Assembly (NCBI GenBank): GCA_024347235.1
Contig: AP025283.1
Location: 1,116,001-1,180,000 of the forward strand
From: Aliamphritea spongicola
GTDB taxonomy: Bacteria > Pseudomonadota > Gammaproteobacteria > Pseudomonadales > Balneatricaceae
Direction: 5' to 3'
Length of the DNA: 64,000 nucleotides
Shown: positions 45,742 to 57,244 of the stretch, in pieces
Position numbering within the stretch: the stretch's first letter is position 1
Layout: each line of letters opens with the position of its first letter
Made by a program: the position numbers and the translations under genes
Notes under the pieces: generated by a model
Seen by the model: the letters and a program-made list of their open reading frames with translations, nothing else
The model's database searches: none
Told to the model about the DNA's origin: nothing

Positions 45742-46501
45742 ATGAGTGAAGTAAATAAGCAAGAAGACCAGTTGATGGTTCAGATCCGTAACATGAATAA
45801 ATGGTATGGTGATTTCCATGTACTGAAGAATATAAATCTGGATGTGCGACGCGGCGAAAAATCGTTATCTGTGGCCCTTCAGGTTCCGGTAAATCAACCA
45901 TGATCCGCTGCATCAACCATCTTGAAGAGCATCAGGAAGGGGATATCTTTGTTAACGGCATCGAGCTGGCTTCGGATATCAAAAGATCGATGCGATCCGT
46001 AAAGATGTGGGCATGGTGTTCCAGCACTTTAACCTGTTTCCGCACCTGACCGTGCTTGAGAACTGTGTACTGGCTCCTATCTGGGTGAAGAAGGTTCCGC
46101 GTAAGGAAGCAGAAGCGTTAGCGATGCAGTACCTGGAGCGGGTTAAAATTCCTGAGCAGGCGCTGAAGTATCCGGGTCAGCTGTCCGGTGGTCAGCAGCA
46201 GCGTGTAGCGATTGCACGTTCACTGTGTATGAACCCTGATGTCATGCTGTTTGATGAGCCGACGTCCGCACTTGACCCTGAGATGATTAAGGAAGTACTG
46301 GATGTAATGATCGAGCTGGCACACGAAGGTATGACCATGTTGTGTGTAACACACGAGATGGGCTTCGCGAAAACGGTTGCCGACCGGGTTATCTTCATGG
46401 ATGGCGGTCAGATTATCGAAGAAAATGAACCACAGGAATTCTTCAACAATCCGCAGCATGAACGTACCCAGCTGTTCTTAAGTCAGATTCTGAATCACTG
46501 A
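45742..46501 (+). CDS. aapP: General L-amino-acid ABC transporter, ATPase AapP (two frameshifts)
   Basis: Cytoplasmic ATPase of about 254 residues. It starts [31 protein letters not shown]. After a repair near 45863 come Walker [10 protein letters not shown], the Q-loop [16 protein letters not shown], the signature [15 protein letters not shown], Walker [15 protein letters not shown] and the H-loop THEMGFAK. A second break near 45980 restores [13 protein letters not shown]. The pattern is that of polar amino-acid importers. A terminator follows. Confidence 0.95.
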
Positions 46502-46520
46502 TCAGATGATCTGAAATCAG

Positions 46521-46544
46521 AAACGGGCCGTATGGCCCGTTTTT
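46521..46544 (+). terminator. Terminator after aapP
   Basis: Stem AAACGGGCC / GGCCCGTTT with a four-base loop and T run. Confidence 0.93.
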
Positions 46545-46631
46545 ATGCCCGGAATTTGATGTCGGTCGGCTGTGTTGTCACCGTAATTCTGGGATAATGC
46601 CGCCTGAATTACTGATTGTTTAGGAAGATCA

Positions 46632-47652
46632 ATGCCACAGCAAAAACTCGCTGTTGTTCTGGTGAATCTGGGAACGCCGGATGCACCCACCCCGGGGCCG
46701 TTCGCCGCTATCTGAAAGAATTCTTATCTGATGCCCGGGTTGTTGAAGGTAAGGGTATAAGACGGCTGTTCTGGCTCGCGGTACTGAATTTTATAATTCT
46801 TAATATCCGGCCTAAAAAGTGGCGAAGCTCTATGCCAGTATCTGGGATGAGGATTCCCCGTTACGTAAAATTCTTAACCAGCAGGTGGCGGGTTTAAGCG
46901 TCCGGTTACAGAATGCATTTCCGGCGGCCAATGTTCAGGTGTTTCCGGCAATGACCTATGGTTCGCCTGGCTTGCAGCAACGCCTGGCGGATCTGTCGGC
47001 AGCTGGCTATGAGAAAGTGCTGATTATTCCGTTATATCCCCAGTATTCTGCGACGACCACTGCGCCTGTGTATGATCAGGTGCAGGCATTCCAGCGAAAG
47101 CAGCGTAATGTTATGGATATCCGGATTGTGAAGGAGTATCACGACCATCCACTGTACATCAGTGCGCTGGCAGATGGCGTAACGAGCTTTTGGCAGGAAA
47201 ATGGCCGCAGCGAAAAACTGATTCTTTCTTATCACGGTATTCCGCAGGAATATGCGGATAAAGGTGACCCGTATGCAGTGCAGTGTCAGCAGACCTCCGC
47301 TTTACTGGCCGCTAAACTGGGATTGCAGGAAGGTAAGTGGCAGCAGACCTTCCAGTCCCGTTTCGGGCCGATGGAGTGGTTGCAGCCTTATACTGATAAA
47401 ACCCTGGAGTCGCTTGGTAAGTCCGGCTGTGAATCGGTGGATATCATGTGTCCGGCGTTTGCTGCAGATTGCCTTGAGACCCTTGAGGAAATCACCGTAG
47501 AAAACTGTGAAGTTTTTCGCGAAGCCGGTGGTAAGCAATATCAGTATATTCCTGCACTGAATGCCTCACCGATGATGATTGATTTACTGGCTGCGCTGAC
47601 GGAAGCGCAGGCAAATGACTGGCTACAGGCGGAGAAGAACCATGCAGCTTGA
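46632..47652 (+). CDS. hemH: Ferrochelatase (frameshifts)
   Basis: Inserts ferrous iron into protoporphyrin IX, the last step of heme synthesis. [20 protein letters not shown] is the classic start. After repairs near 46695 and 46820 the sequence continues [75 protein letters not shown] (catalytic His) and the second site [15 protein letters not shown]. About 340 residues. rlmB overlaps its end by 11 bases. Confidence 0.95.
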
Positions 47653-48379
47653 TTATATTTTTGGTATTCACGCCGTCACCACTGCATTACAGCGTGATGC
47701 AAAGCGTTGCCGTGAACTGCTGGTTCAGAAAGGGCGACAGGATGATAAGGTGCAGAAAATCCTGCATTTGGCGCAAAAGAACGGGCTGAAGTGTACTCAG
47801 GTCCAGCGTAAGCAGTTGGACGAGCTGGCCGGCGATGGTGTTCATCAGGGCGTTGTGCTGGGGTGTGAACTGGTACAGGCAAAGAACGAACAGTTTCTGC
47901 AGGCGTTGCTTGACCGTACTGAAGAGCCTGCTTTTCTGTTGGTGCTGGATGGCGTAACAGACCCGCATAATCTGGGAGCATGTCTGCGTACTGCCGATGC
48001 AGCCGGTGTACATGCGGTAATTGCGCCTAAAGATAAGTCTGCACCATTGAATGCGACGGTCAGTAAAGTGGCCTGTGGTGCTGCTGATGCTGTCCCTTAT
48101 GTACAGGTGACTAATCTGGCGCGAACTTTAAAAGATCTTCAGCAGCGGGGTATCTGGATTACCGGAACTGCCGGTGAGGCAGAAGTGATGGTATATGACG
48201 CTGACCTCAAAGGTCCGATGGCGCTGGTGATGGGCGCTGAGGGTAAAGGGTTGCGTCGCTTAACCCGGGAGCATTGCGATCATCTGATTAAAATCCCGAT
48301 GGCCGGTGAGGTCAGTAGTCTGAATGTTTCCGTTGCGACAGGCGTATGCTTGTTCGAGGCAGTACGTCAGCGGCGATAA
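47642..48379 (+). CDS. rlmB: 23S rRNA (guanosine-2'-O)-methyltransferase RlmB
   Basis: SPOUT-family enzyme that methylates Gm2251 in the P-loop of 23S rRNA. The ATG at 47642 ([12 protein letters not shown]) is preferred: it has GGAGAAG upstream and matches the family start. The N-terminal RNA-binding domain ([19 protein letters not shown]) is followed by the knotted domain: [59 protein letters not shown] and [22 protein letters not shown]. 245 residues, frame intact. Confidence 0.95.
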   Translation: MQLDYIFGIHAVTTALQRDAKRCRELLVQKGRQDDKVQKILHLAQKNGLKCTQVQRKQLDELAGDGVHQGVVLGCELVQAKNEQFLQALLDRTEEPAFLLVLDGVTDPHNLGACLRTADAAGVHAVIAPKDKSAPLNATVSKVACGAADAVPYVQVTNLARTLKDLQQRGIWITGTAGEAEVMVYDADLKGPMALVMGAEGKGLRRLTREHCDHLIKIPMAGEVSSLNVSVATGVCLFEAVRQRR

Positions 48380-48402
48380 TCAACCCTGTATCGCTAACAA
48401 AG

Positions 48403-48431
48403 AATGCCGGATAAATATCCGGCATTTTGTC
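48403..48431. terminator. Bidirectional terminator between rlmB and ackA
   Basis: Stem AATGCCGGATA / TATCCGGCATT with a one- to two-base loop and T on the plus side, in the gap between two convergent genes. Confidence 0.8.
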
Positions 48432-48443
48432 TTCTTTTCTTTA

Positions 48444-49670
48444 TTAAACGGCAGCCTGTTCTTCCCGGGCAGCAAGCCAGTCCATCACTTCTTCAGTATG
48501 TCGGGCAATCATGGCCTCTTCGTTGGTAGCAATGACCCGGACGCTGACAGTACTGTCTGACGTGCTTATGCTGGCCATGTTATTACTGTTTGCCAGGTCA
48601 TTTATTTTAATGCCAAGCCAGGCGCTGCGCTGACAAATCTGTTCGCGTATGTAGCTATCGTTCTCTCCGACACCGCCGGTAAACACCAGTTGCTGAAGCC
48701 CACCTAATGCTGCACTTAAGCGGCCAATTTCAAGTGCTGCACGGTAGCAGAACATATCAATGGCTTCCTGGGCATGGGGATTATCACTGTGCCGCAGGGT
48801 TAGCATATCGGCGCTCTCTCCGGATACTCCCAGCCAGCCACTTTGCTGATAAAGTACATTTTCCAGCTGGTCGTTATCTAACTGGTAGTGACGCTGTAAA
48901 AACAGTAAAACACCGGGATCAATGGTACCGCACCTAGTGCCCATTGGCAGACCTTCTACAGCGGTAAAGCCCATGCTGGAAGCGACTGATTTACCGTCTT
49001 TGATGGCACACATGCTGGCACCGGCACCGAGATGGCAAACGATGGTATTGGCCTGCTTGTCCGGCTCAGGCAGCTCTTCCAGTTTATGATTAATGAATTC
49101 ATAAGACAGGCCGTGAAAACCGTATTTATGGATACCTGCTTCGCTGTATTCCCGGGAATGGCGTAATACTTTTCTTCCGGTGCGTGGCCATGGTGGAACA
49201 TTGTATCGAAGCTGGCTACCTGAATAGCGGAGGGGACCAGCTGCTGGCAGACTTCAATCAGTTTCAGGTTGTAAGGCTGATGCAGAGGTGCCAGAGGAAT
49301 CAGCTGTTCCAGCTCTTCCATTACCTCGTCGGTGACCAGTACCGGTGCGGTAAAGGTTTCTCCACCGTGAACGACCCGGTGGCCAAATGCGCTGATTTCG
49401 CCATCCAGAAACTGAGCATCAATCCATTCCATGACGTACTTAAGGCAAGCCTGGTGGCGCTCTTCCCGGGGATGTCTGACAGTGGTAAGTCGTTTTTCTC
49501 AACGCTGGCTTCGCGGCCAAAGGCCTTGTCACGGCGGATCAGCACCTGGGCTTTTTCGAGAATATTGCTGAACCGGAACCGGTACAGGCATTCATCGTGG
49601 TCAGCATAACGAATAAAAGGGCGCATTTGAGGCTGGAGGAGCCACCGTTAACGGTAAGAATTAAACTCAT
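48444..49670 (-). CDS. ackA: Acetate kinase (frameshifts)
   Basis: Converts acetyl phosphate and ADP to acetate and ATP. It starts MSLILTVNGGSSSLKCA, the signature of the acetate kinase family. Then follow FGHRVVHGGETFTAPV, FDTMFHHGHAPEEKYYAIP, GFHGLSYEFINHKL, IVCHLGAGASMCAIKDG and VFTGGVGENDSYIREQI. About 400 residues. Frames break near 49618, 49440 and 49155. Its ATG overlaps the stop of the upstream phosphotransacetylase gene (ATGA), so the two are translationally coupled. Confidence 0.95.
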
Positions 49671-50604
49671 GAGTTTGTCAGAATCTCTCTTAGGGATTGT
49701 TGCGAATGTTGTACGATCAGTGAGGCCAGCGCGCAGGAAGTCAGGCGGGCTTCGCTGCCGTCAGCACGGCTGTTCAGTATGACGGGGACGCTGGCGCCCA
49801 GTAACAGTCCCGCTGAGCGGGCATCGGCCAGGTAGATCAGTTGTTTTGCCAGCATATTAGCGGCTTCCTGGTCCGGGGCGAGCAGGATGTCTGCATCACC
49901 GCTCACGGGGATTGAATGTGTTTATCCCGTGCAGCCTGCAGGAGATGGCATTATCGAAAGCCAGTGGGCCGTCAATAATGGCATTCTGAATTTGCTGGCG
50001 GTCTGCCATTTTGCATAAAGCTGCTGCGTCCAGCGTGCTGGGCATTGCCGGCTTCACCTTTTCAACGGCAGCCAGAACAGCAGCTTTCGGGCTGGAAATG
50101 CCCAGTGCCCGGCAAAAGTCGATGGCATTTTGCAGGATGTCAGCTTTGGCCATCAGGTCAGGTGTGACGTTAATGGCAGCATCTGTAATCACCAGCGGTT
50201 TATGGTAACGGGGATATCCAGTAAAAGACGTGGCTTAGACGGCGTTCCGTTCTCAAGCCTGATGCTTTATTTAAAATGGCGCTAAGCAGCTCTGCCGTTG
50301 CCAGATCACCTTTCATCAGTGCCTGAACGTCACCGGTTTTGGCAAGTTCCACGGCCTTTTCAGCGGCCGCGTGGCTGTGCGGTGTATCGATGATCCGGTA
50401 ATGATCAACAGGACGCTTCAGCTGTTCAGCCTGGGCCTGTATACGGGCCGCCGGTCCCACCAGTATTGGTGTGATAATTCCCTGTTCTGCAGCATCCAGT
50501 GCACCGCTCAGACCGTTGGGTTCTACCGGATGAACGATCGCTGTTATTACAGGTGGATGCTGTTTTGACTGGCTGATTATGTCATCAAGGCGGGAGGGCA
50601 TCAT
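49667..50604 (-). CDS. Short phosphate acetyl/butyryltransferase (frameshifts)
   Basis: About 310 residues, the Ptb/short-Pta family, without the DRTGG and N-terminal domains of E. coli Pta. It starts MMPSRLDDIISQSKQHPPVITAIVHP. Then come AAEQGIITPILVGPAARI, LMKGDLATAELLSAILN and KPLVITDAAINVTPDL, and after repairs near 50210, 49945 and 49912, SPVSGDADILLAPDQEAANML. The partner is ackA, overlapped by one ATGA. The acyl-CoA preferred (acetyl, propionyl or butyryl) cannot be told. Confidence 0.88.
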
Positions 50605-50755
50605 CGTAGCCGTTCTCTGCTCGGTTAAATCGTTGGCTGTATTTTGCGCTGCTCTATGTTGCACTGCAATATAAAAGCCTCCGATTTTGGGTAACTGCGC
50701 TTAAGAGTGATTGTTTATTGATGTGCGACAAAAGTTGAATACGCAAAAGCGGGAA

Positions 50756-50779
50756 TGTCCGGCAGCGCTGTGCCGGACA
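50756..50779. terminator. Inverted repeat between hinT and the phosphotransacetylase gene
   Basis: Perfect nine-base arms TGTCCGGCA / TGCCGGACA around a six-base loop. No clear T tract follows on the minus strand, so it is a weak terminator or an operator. Confidence 0.5.
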
Positions 50780-50787
50780 GGCAGGGA

Positions 50788-51150
50788 TCAGGCTGTCTTA
50801 AGTTTTTCCTGATAGGGTGGCCAGCCCATGGGTTTGCCGCCCAGCAGATGCAGGTGGATGTGATAGACCGTCTGTCCGCCGTCTTCATTACAGTTAAATA
50901 CCGTACGGTAGCCGTCATCTGCAAATCCTGCCTGCTTAGCAATTTTTGCAGCGGTGGCGACCATGTGACCCACCAGTTCGCAGTCCTGGGCTTCAATATC
51001 GTTGATGGTTGCGATGTGTTTACGGGGAATGATCAGTACGTGGGTAGGTGCTTCAGGATTAATGTCGTTGAATGCAATTACCTTATCGTCTTCATAAACG
51101 ATCTGGGCGGGGATTTCCTGATTAAGGATTTTACAGAAAAGGCAGTCCAT
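50788..51150 (-). CDS. hinT: HIT-family purine nucleoside phosphoramidase HinT
   Basis: A 120-residue protein, frame intact. It starts MDCLFCKILNQEIPAQIVYEDD, followed by HVLIIPRKHIATIND and the histidine triad YHIHLHLLGG. HinT hydrolyses adenosine phosphoramidates. The gene lies downstream of spoVR but is separated by a 23-base inverted repeat. Confidence 0.94.
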   Translation of the reverse strand: MDCLFCKILNQEIPAQIVYEDDKVIAFNDINPEAPTHVLIIPRKHIATINDIEAQDCELVGHMVATAAKIAKQAGFADDGYRTVFNCNEDGGQTVYHIHLHLLGGKPMGWPPYQEKLKTA

Positions 51151-51234
51151 GGTGCTTCCTTAAATAGTGTCTCGTTGGCTATGTTGATGATACTAATCGC
51201 GGCGGCGCGAATTAGCCAGCAGACATATAAGAGC

Positions 51235-51257
51235 CAGCGCCTGATAAACAGGCGCTG
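51235..51257. terminator. Inverted repeat after spoVR
   Basis: Arms CAGCGCCTG / CAGGCGCTG, perfect nine bases with a five-base loop. It lies eight bases after the spoVR stop on the minus strand. No T tract follows. Confidence 0.5.
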
Positions 51258-51264
51258 TGACAGG

Positions 51265-52776
51265 TTATTCAGCCATTGCCGGCTCCGGTTGTGGCGGACA
51301 GTGATAGCTTTTATGGACATTCCCTTCAGGGGTAACGGATTCGAGGTGTATATCAAACCCCAGAGTACGTGAAGGTGTTTCATAACCTCCTGAGTGGAGT
51401 CTCCCATTGGTTGTCCGTTGTGTATGTAGTGGCGCAGTGTCAGGGATCGGTCTCCGCGAACATTCACGTTATATACCTGAATATTGGGTTCCCGGTTACC
51501 GATATTGTACTGAGCAGCCAGATTTTCACGGACTCTCTGATAGCCGCTGCTGTTGTGGATAGCGCTGACCTGCAAGGTATTGCTGCGGCTGTCATCGTCG
51601 ATAGTGAATAATTTAAGTTCGCGAATCATGTTGGGTGACAGGAACTGCAGGATAAAGCTTTCATCCTTATAGTTGCGCATGGCGTCCTGAATGGTGTCGT
51701 TCCAATCACTGCCGGCAATGTCTGGGAACCATTCCCTGTCTTCATCTGTTGGGTTTTCACAGATCCGGCGAATGTCCTGCATCATCCCGTAGCCCAGTGC
51801 ATAAGGGTTTATGCCACTGAAGTAGGGGGCATCAAGGGGGCTGAAACACCACGCTGGTATGAGAGTGGAGGAATTCCATGATGAAACCGTCTGTTACCAG
51901 GCCTTCATCGTGGAGGTGATGCAGAATGGTGTAATGCCAGAAACAGGCCCAGCCTTCGTTCATCACCTGGGTCTGACGCTGTGGGTAAAAATACTGGGCA
52001 ATCTTACGGACGATACGTACCAGCTCCCGCTGCCAGGATTCAAGTAATGGTGCATTTTTTCAACAAAGTAAAGTAAGTTTTCTTCAGGGTCGCTGGGGAA
52101 GCGAACCTCTTTAACAACTTCTTCTTCGTCTTTTTGGGGATGGTATTCCAGAGCTGGTTAATATGACGCTGGACGTATTCTTCACGCTCTGCCTGACGGG
52201 CTTTTTCTTCATCAGGCGTAATTGGCTGAGGACGCTGGTAGCGATTGACGCCGTAGTTCATTAACGCGTGGCAGGCATCAAGTATTTGTTCGACAGCTTC
52301 CAGACCGTGCCGCTCTTCACACTTGGCAATGTAGTTTTTGCGAATAACAGATAATCGATAATGGCAGAGGCATCTGTCCAGGTCCGGAACAGGTAGTTGC
52401 CTTTGAAGAACGAGTTATGACCGTAGCAAGCGTGGGCAATAACCAGTGCCTGCATGGTCATGGTGTTTTCTTCCATGAGGTAGGATATACACGGGTCTGA
52501 ATTGATCACAATCTCATAGGCAAGGCCCATCTGGCCGCGCCGGTACTGCTGTTCTGTGGAAACGAACTGTTTGCCGTATGACCAGTGGTTGTAGTTCAGC
52601 GGCATCCCGACTGATGAATATGCATCCATCATCTGTTCTGAGGTGATGACTTCTATCTGGTTAGGGTACGTATCCAGCCCGTAGTGTTTAGCCACCCGGG
52701 CGATTTCAGTATCGTATTTCTGGATCAGTTCGAATGTCCATTCTGACCCGGTAGAAATCGGCTCGCGCTTCTTCAT
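51265..52776 (-). CDS. SpoVR family protein (YcgB; frameshifts)
   Basis: About 510 residues. SpoVR was named in Bacillus cortex formation; YcgB of E. coli belongs to the same family, and its biochemistry is unknown. Motifs: WTFELIQKYDTEIARVAKHYGLDTYPNQ, MPLNYNHWSYGKQF, LVIAHACYGHNSFFKGNYLF, VMNEGWACFWHYTIL and NPYALGYGMMQDIRRI, and a C-terminus LTLRHYIHNGQPM. Frames break near 52335, 52060, 51845 and 51345. It starts one base after the yeaH stop, in the yeaG-yeaH-spoVR operon. Confidence 0.92.
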
Positions 52777-52777
52777 A

Positions 52778-54050
52778 TTAGGTCACTCCTTTTTCGAACA
52801 GTTTACGGAAGACCGGATAGATATCTGCCGCTTCTGTAATGTTATGCATGGCAAAACTTTCTTCGAACTGCTCCTGTATCTGCTGGTATTCCAGCCAGAG
52901 GTTTTGGGGTGGGCCTGTGGTGATTTCTATATAGGCGAAATACTGGGTAAGTGGCAGGATTTGTTCCTGCAGTACCTGACGGCAAATATGTGAATCGCCA
53001 TCCCAGTTGTCGCCGTCTGAAGCCTGGGCTACATAGATGTTCCAGTCATTGCTTGGGTAGCGGTCGCGGATAATGTCTGCAGACAGGTTCAGTGCACTGG
53101 AGACAATGGTACCGCCGGTTTCGCGGGAATAGAAAAACTCCTGTTCATCCACTTCCTTGGCATGGGTGTGATGTCGTACAAATACCAGTTCAATCTGCTT
53201 GTAGTTCCGGTTAAGAAACAGGTAAAGGAGAATGAAAAACGTTTGGCGATGTCTTTTATCGATTGGGTCATAGAGCCTGACACGTCCATGATGCAGAGCA
53301 TCATCGCTTTACTGCTGGGAACAGGGGTGCGTATCAGGTTGTTATATTTAAGATCAAACTCATCGATAAACGGCATGCGTTTAATGCGTTTTTGCAGGGC
53401 TTCGATTTGAGCCTCGATATCGCTTATTTTCAGGGCTGCTTCGTCATCGGGCAGCATAGTTTGCAGCTGCGCCAGTTCTTTTTCAGTACTCTTATTTCCC
53501 GGCGTTCCTTGCCGGATAAAGCAATACGGCGTGCCTGAGCCGAACGCAGAGAGCGGACAACGTTAAGCTTGTCCGGGGAGCCGACATTGGTGAATCCTGC
53601 CCGGCGGGTTTCAAAGCTGGTGGCATCACGCAACTGTTTTTGATCATGTAGGGCAGCTCTAGATCTTCAAACATGAAGTCGAGAAACTCTTCCTGATTGA
53701 TCTGGAAGGTGAAGTCGTCTTCACCTTCCCCTGGTTGCTGGCGGAGCCTTCACCGGCACCGCCGCCTCCGCCACCTTGTGGGCGTTCGATTTCATCCCCG
53801 ACAACAAATTCTTTGTTGCCCGGGAATACCCGTTGCCTGAAACCACCGTCACCGTGATGAAACACCGGTTCAGAGACATCTTTATTCGGAATAGATATTT
53901 CACTGCCCTGGTTGATGTCGGTGATGCTGCGGCTGTTTACCGCTTCTTCCACTGAACGCTTAATATGCGCTTTGTACCGCCGTAAAAGCGCTGGCGATTC
54001 ACGGTACTCTTCTTCTTCGCGTTGAGGCGACGGTCAATGATATAACTCAT
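52778..54050 (-). CDS. yeaH: YeaH/YhbH family protein, DUF444 (frameshifts)
   Basis: About 425 residues. The ATG at 54050 follows GGAGGAC. It starts [22 protein letters not shown], then [19 protein letters not shown], a glycine-rich linker ([14 protein letters not shown]), and a von Willebrand-like domain with the metal site DVSGSM. It ends [17 protein letters not shown] and [13 protein letters not shown]. The family works with the YeaG kinase in sigma-S-type stress and nitrogen starvation. Frames break near 53990, 53725, 53640, 53470, 53225 and 53165. Confidence 0.92.
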
Positions 54051-54079
54051 ACTCGTCCTCCAGCTGTTTTCAGGGGCAG

Positions 54080-55998
54080 TTACTGCGATTTTCTGACCCG
54101 TATATACCATTCAGACAACAAGCGAACCTGTTTCTCTGTATAACCCCGTTCGGTCATACGTTTCACGAACTCGCTGTGTTTCTTCTGGTCTTCGCTGGAT
54201 GCCTTCGGATTGAAGGAAATGACCGGCAACAGATCTTCTGTATTAGAGAACATTTTCTTCTCGATGACCGTACGCATTTTTCGTAGCTGTTCCAGGCCGG
54301 GTTCTTGCCTTTGTTGTCAGCCCGGGCGCGGAGCACGAAATTGACGATTTCATGGCGGAAGTCTTTCGGATTACTGATACCGGCCGGCTTCTCGATTTTT
54401 CAAGCTCTTCGCTGATCGCTACCCGGTTAAGAATATCGCCGGTTTCCGGATCTCTGTATTCCTGATCCTGAATCCAGAAGTCGGCGTAGGTAACATAACG
54501 GTCGAAGATGTTCTGGCCGTATTCTGAATAGGATTCAAGATAAGCGGTCTGGATTTCTTTACCCAGGAATTCGATATATTTCGGTGCAATATATTCTTTC
54601 AGAAAGCCAATCAGGCGTTCCTGTACTTCAGCCGGGAATTGCTGTTGTTCAATTTGCTGTTCCAGTACATACATCAGGTGTACGGGGTTAGCGGCAATTT
54701 CCACAGGATCGAAGTTAAATACCTTGGACAGAATCTTAAAGGCAAAACGGGTTGATAAACCTTCCATGCCTTCATCCACACCGGCAGAGTCTTTATATTC
54801 CTGCAGGGATTTAGCTTTCGGATCAGTATCTTTCAGGTTTTCACCGTCATAAATACGCATCTTCGAGAATGTATTGGAGTTTTCCGGTTCTTTTATCCGT
54901 GACAGTACTGAGAACTGTGCCAGCATATGCAATGTATCCGGTGCACACGGAGCATTACGTAACGAGCTGTGTTCCAGCAGTTTCTGATAAATATGGATCT
55001 CTTCAGAGACACGCATGCAATAAGGCACTTTGACGATATATACCCGGTCAATGAATGCCTCATTGGTTTTGTTGTTTTTAAAGCTCTGCCATTCTGACTC
55101 GTTAGAGTGTGCCAGCAGTATGCCTTCGAACGGGATGGATGCCATCCCCTCTGTACTGTTGTAGTTACCTTCCTGTGTGGCTGTCAGTAACGGGTGCAGT
55201 ACTTTAATCGGTGCCTTAAACATCTCAACGAATTCCATCATACCCTGGTTGGCATGACACAGTGCGCCGGAGAAGCTGTAAGCATCGGGATCGTGCTGTG
55301 GATATTCTTCCAGCATCCGGATATCTACTTTACCCACAAGGCTGGAAATATCCTGGTTGTTCTCGTCACCGGGTTCCGTTTTGGCGATGGCAATCTGATT
55401 CAGGATCGACGGATACAGTTTAACTACTTTGAACTGGCTGATATCACCGCCAAATTCGTTCAGGCGCTTCACTGCCCAGGGGACATCAGGCCTTTCAGAT
55501 AGCGGCGGGGATACCGTACTCTTCTTCAAGAATATCGGCGTCTTCAGCCGGGTTGAAAAGCCCCAGCGGTGACTCGTTGATCGGAGAGCCTTTGATCGCA
55601 TAGAACGGAATATGCTCCATTAATGCTTTCAGACGTTCTGCCAGTGAAGATTTACCGCCACCTACCGGGCCAAGCAGGTACAGAATCTGTTTACGTTCTT
55701 CCAGGCCCTGCGCCGCATGTTTGAAGTAAGAAACAATCTGTTCGATGGCATCTTCCATGCCGTAGAACTCATCGAAAGAAGGGTAGCGCTGGATCAGTTT
55801 GTTAGAGAAGATCCGGCTTAATCTTGGGTCCAGTGATGTATCAATCAGTTCAGGCTCGCCGATGGCATCCAGGATACGTTCTGCAGCACTGGCGTAGGCC
55901 ATCGGATCTTCTTTACAGATGTCCAGGTACTCTTGCAGGGTGTATTCCTGTTCTTGCGTGGCATCAAAGCGTGCTTTGTATTGTTCAAAAATATTCAT
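54080..55998 (-). CDS. yeaG: PrkA-type serine protein kinase YeaG (frameshifts)
   Basis: About 640 residues. It starts MNIFEQYKARFDATQEQEYTLQEY, followed by an AAA-like nucleotide-binding site LLGPVGGGKSSLAERLKALME and KGSPINESPLGLF. The long central domain has YSFSGALCHANQGMMEFVEMFK and IPFEGILLAHSNESEW. The C-terminal kinase-like part includes ARADNKGKNPAWNSYEKMRTVIEKKMF. Frames break near 55500, 54400 and 54285. It is first in the operon with yeaH and spoVR; expression in E. coli rises under nutrient limitation. Confidence 0.94.
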
Positions 55999-56095
55999 GT
56001 CCCACCTTCCTTAAACGTGAATTAAATTGTCTTACTTAAGGACTCATAACGCTTTTCTCGGTCAACCTTTATTAATCAGTGTAGTTCAAGATTGC

Positions 56096-57244
56096 TCTTC
56101 CCTGACGAAATTTTCCTCATTTTGTGTTGAATCAACTATTTGATTTTTAATCAGATCCTCTTTAACAGCCCGCATGAAACGGGCGGCTTCGCCTCCGGTT
56201 GCTGCACGGTGATCGAAGGTCAGGAGAGAGGCAGAGTGGGTTGCATTTCGAGCTCATCCTGAGCATTTACGCAGGCCGTCATGTAGATAGCGCCGGCACC
56301 GAGAATGGCAACTGTTGGCGGTACGACAATCGGGTTTGCATAGCGTCCGGCAATGGTTCCGAAGTTGGAAAGGGTAATCGTGTTACCGGTCAGTTCAGCG
56401 GGTGGAATGGTCCGGTTGATGACATCCTTACGCAGGTTATCAAGGCCCTGTCGCAGGTCATTCAGATCTCTGTTGCCGATATCTCTCATGACAGGCACAA
56501 ACAGCCCCTGTTCAGTATCAACCGCCACGCCGAGATGAATCTTGCTGTGCAACCGTCTGGCCAGCCGGGGCCATCAAACCATGCGTTGAGTGAAGGTTCA
56601 GCGCGGCAACCGGCGGCAATGGCATGCATCAGCCGCATGGTTATATCCTGCTTACCCTCCCAGGCACTGATATTAACGTCATCGTTCAGGGTAACGGGCA
56701 CCACTTCAGCCTGCGCACGGGCCATGTTTTTGGCCATTTGTTTACGTACGCCACGAAGCGGTTCAGCTTTACCGTGTAACTGATCAAGGTGGGCCGCATG
56801 CTCAATGTCCTCGGAGTTATATGCCCGTCGTGTCCGCTTCCCTGCAGCTGATTGATATCCACCCCCAGACGCTGTGCAAGTGCTCTGACCGCCGGGGTCA
56901 TTTGTGGCTGGTGGTTTTGTGTGCTGGGGCTGCACCAATATAAAAATGATCATCTGTGCTGCTGGCTTCCTGAGTGAGTTTGCCGACGACGGTACCGCTG
57001 TCGGCATCTTCTTCGCCGGCGAACTCGATCAGGGGTTCCCCGGTATGGATAGTGTCGCCGGCGGCACCAAACAGATGGGCGATGGTACCGTCCTGAGGGA
57101 AGGGATCTCGATGATTGCTTTTGCCGTTTCGACCGAGACGAGTACCTGGTCGGTTTTGACGGTATCACCTTCCTGTATGAGCCATTCCAGAATTTCGGCT
57201 TCCGGTAAGCCTTCGCCTAGATCCGGTAATTTGAAATACTTCAT
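56096..57244 (-). CDS. bkdB: Branched-chain 2-oxoacid dehydrogenase E2 (frameshifts)
   Basis: Lipoyl-dependent acyltransferase core of the complex. The lipoyl domain is at the N-terminus (MKYFKLPDLGEGLPEAEILEW, with the lipoylated Lys in VETAKAIIEIPS). The E3-binding domain follows (TPAVRALAQRLGVDINQLQGSG, DGHITP). The catalytic domain includes PLRGVRKQMAKNMARAQAEVVPV and FGTIAGRYANPIVVPPTVAILGAG. The active site reads TFDHRAATGGEAA, with His present and the usual Asp replaced by Thr. About 385 residues, with frames broken near 57105, 56950, 56850, 56560 and 56228. Its start overlaps the E1beta stop. Confidence 0.9.
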
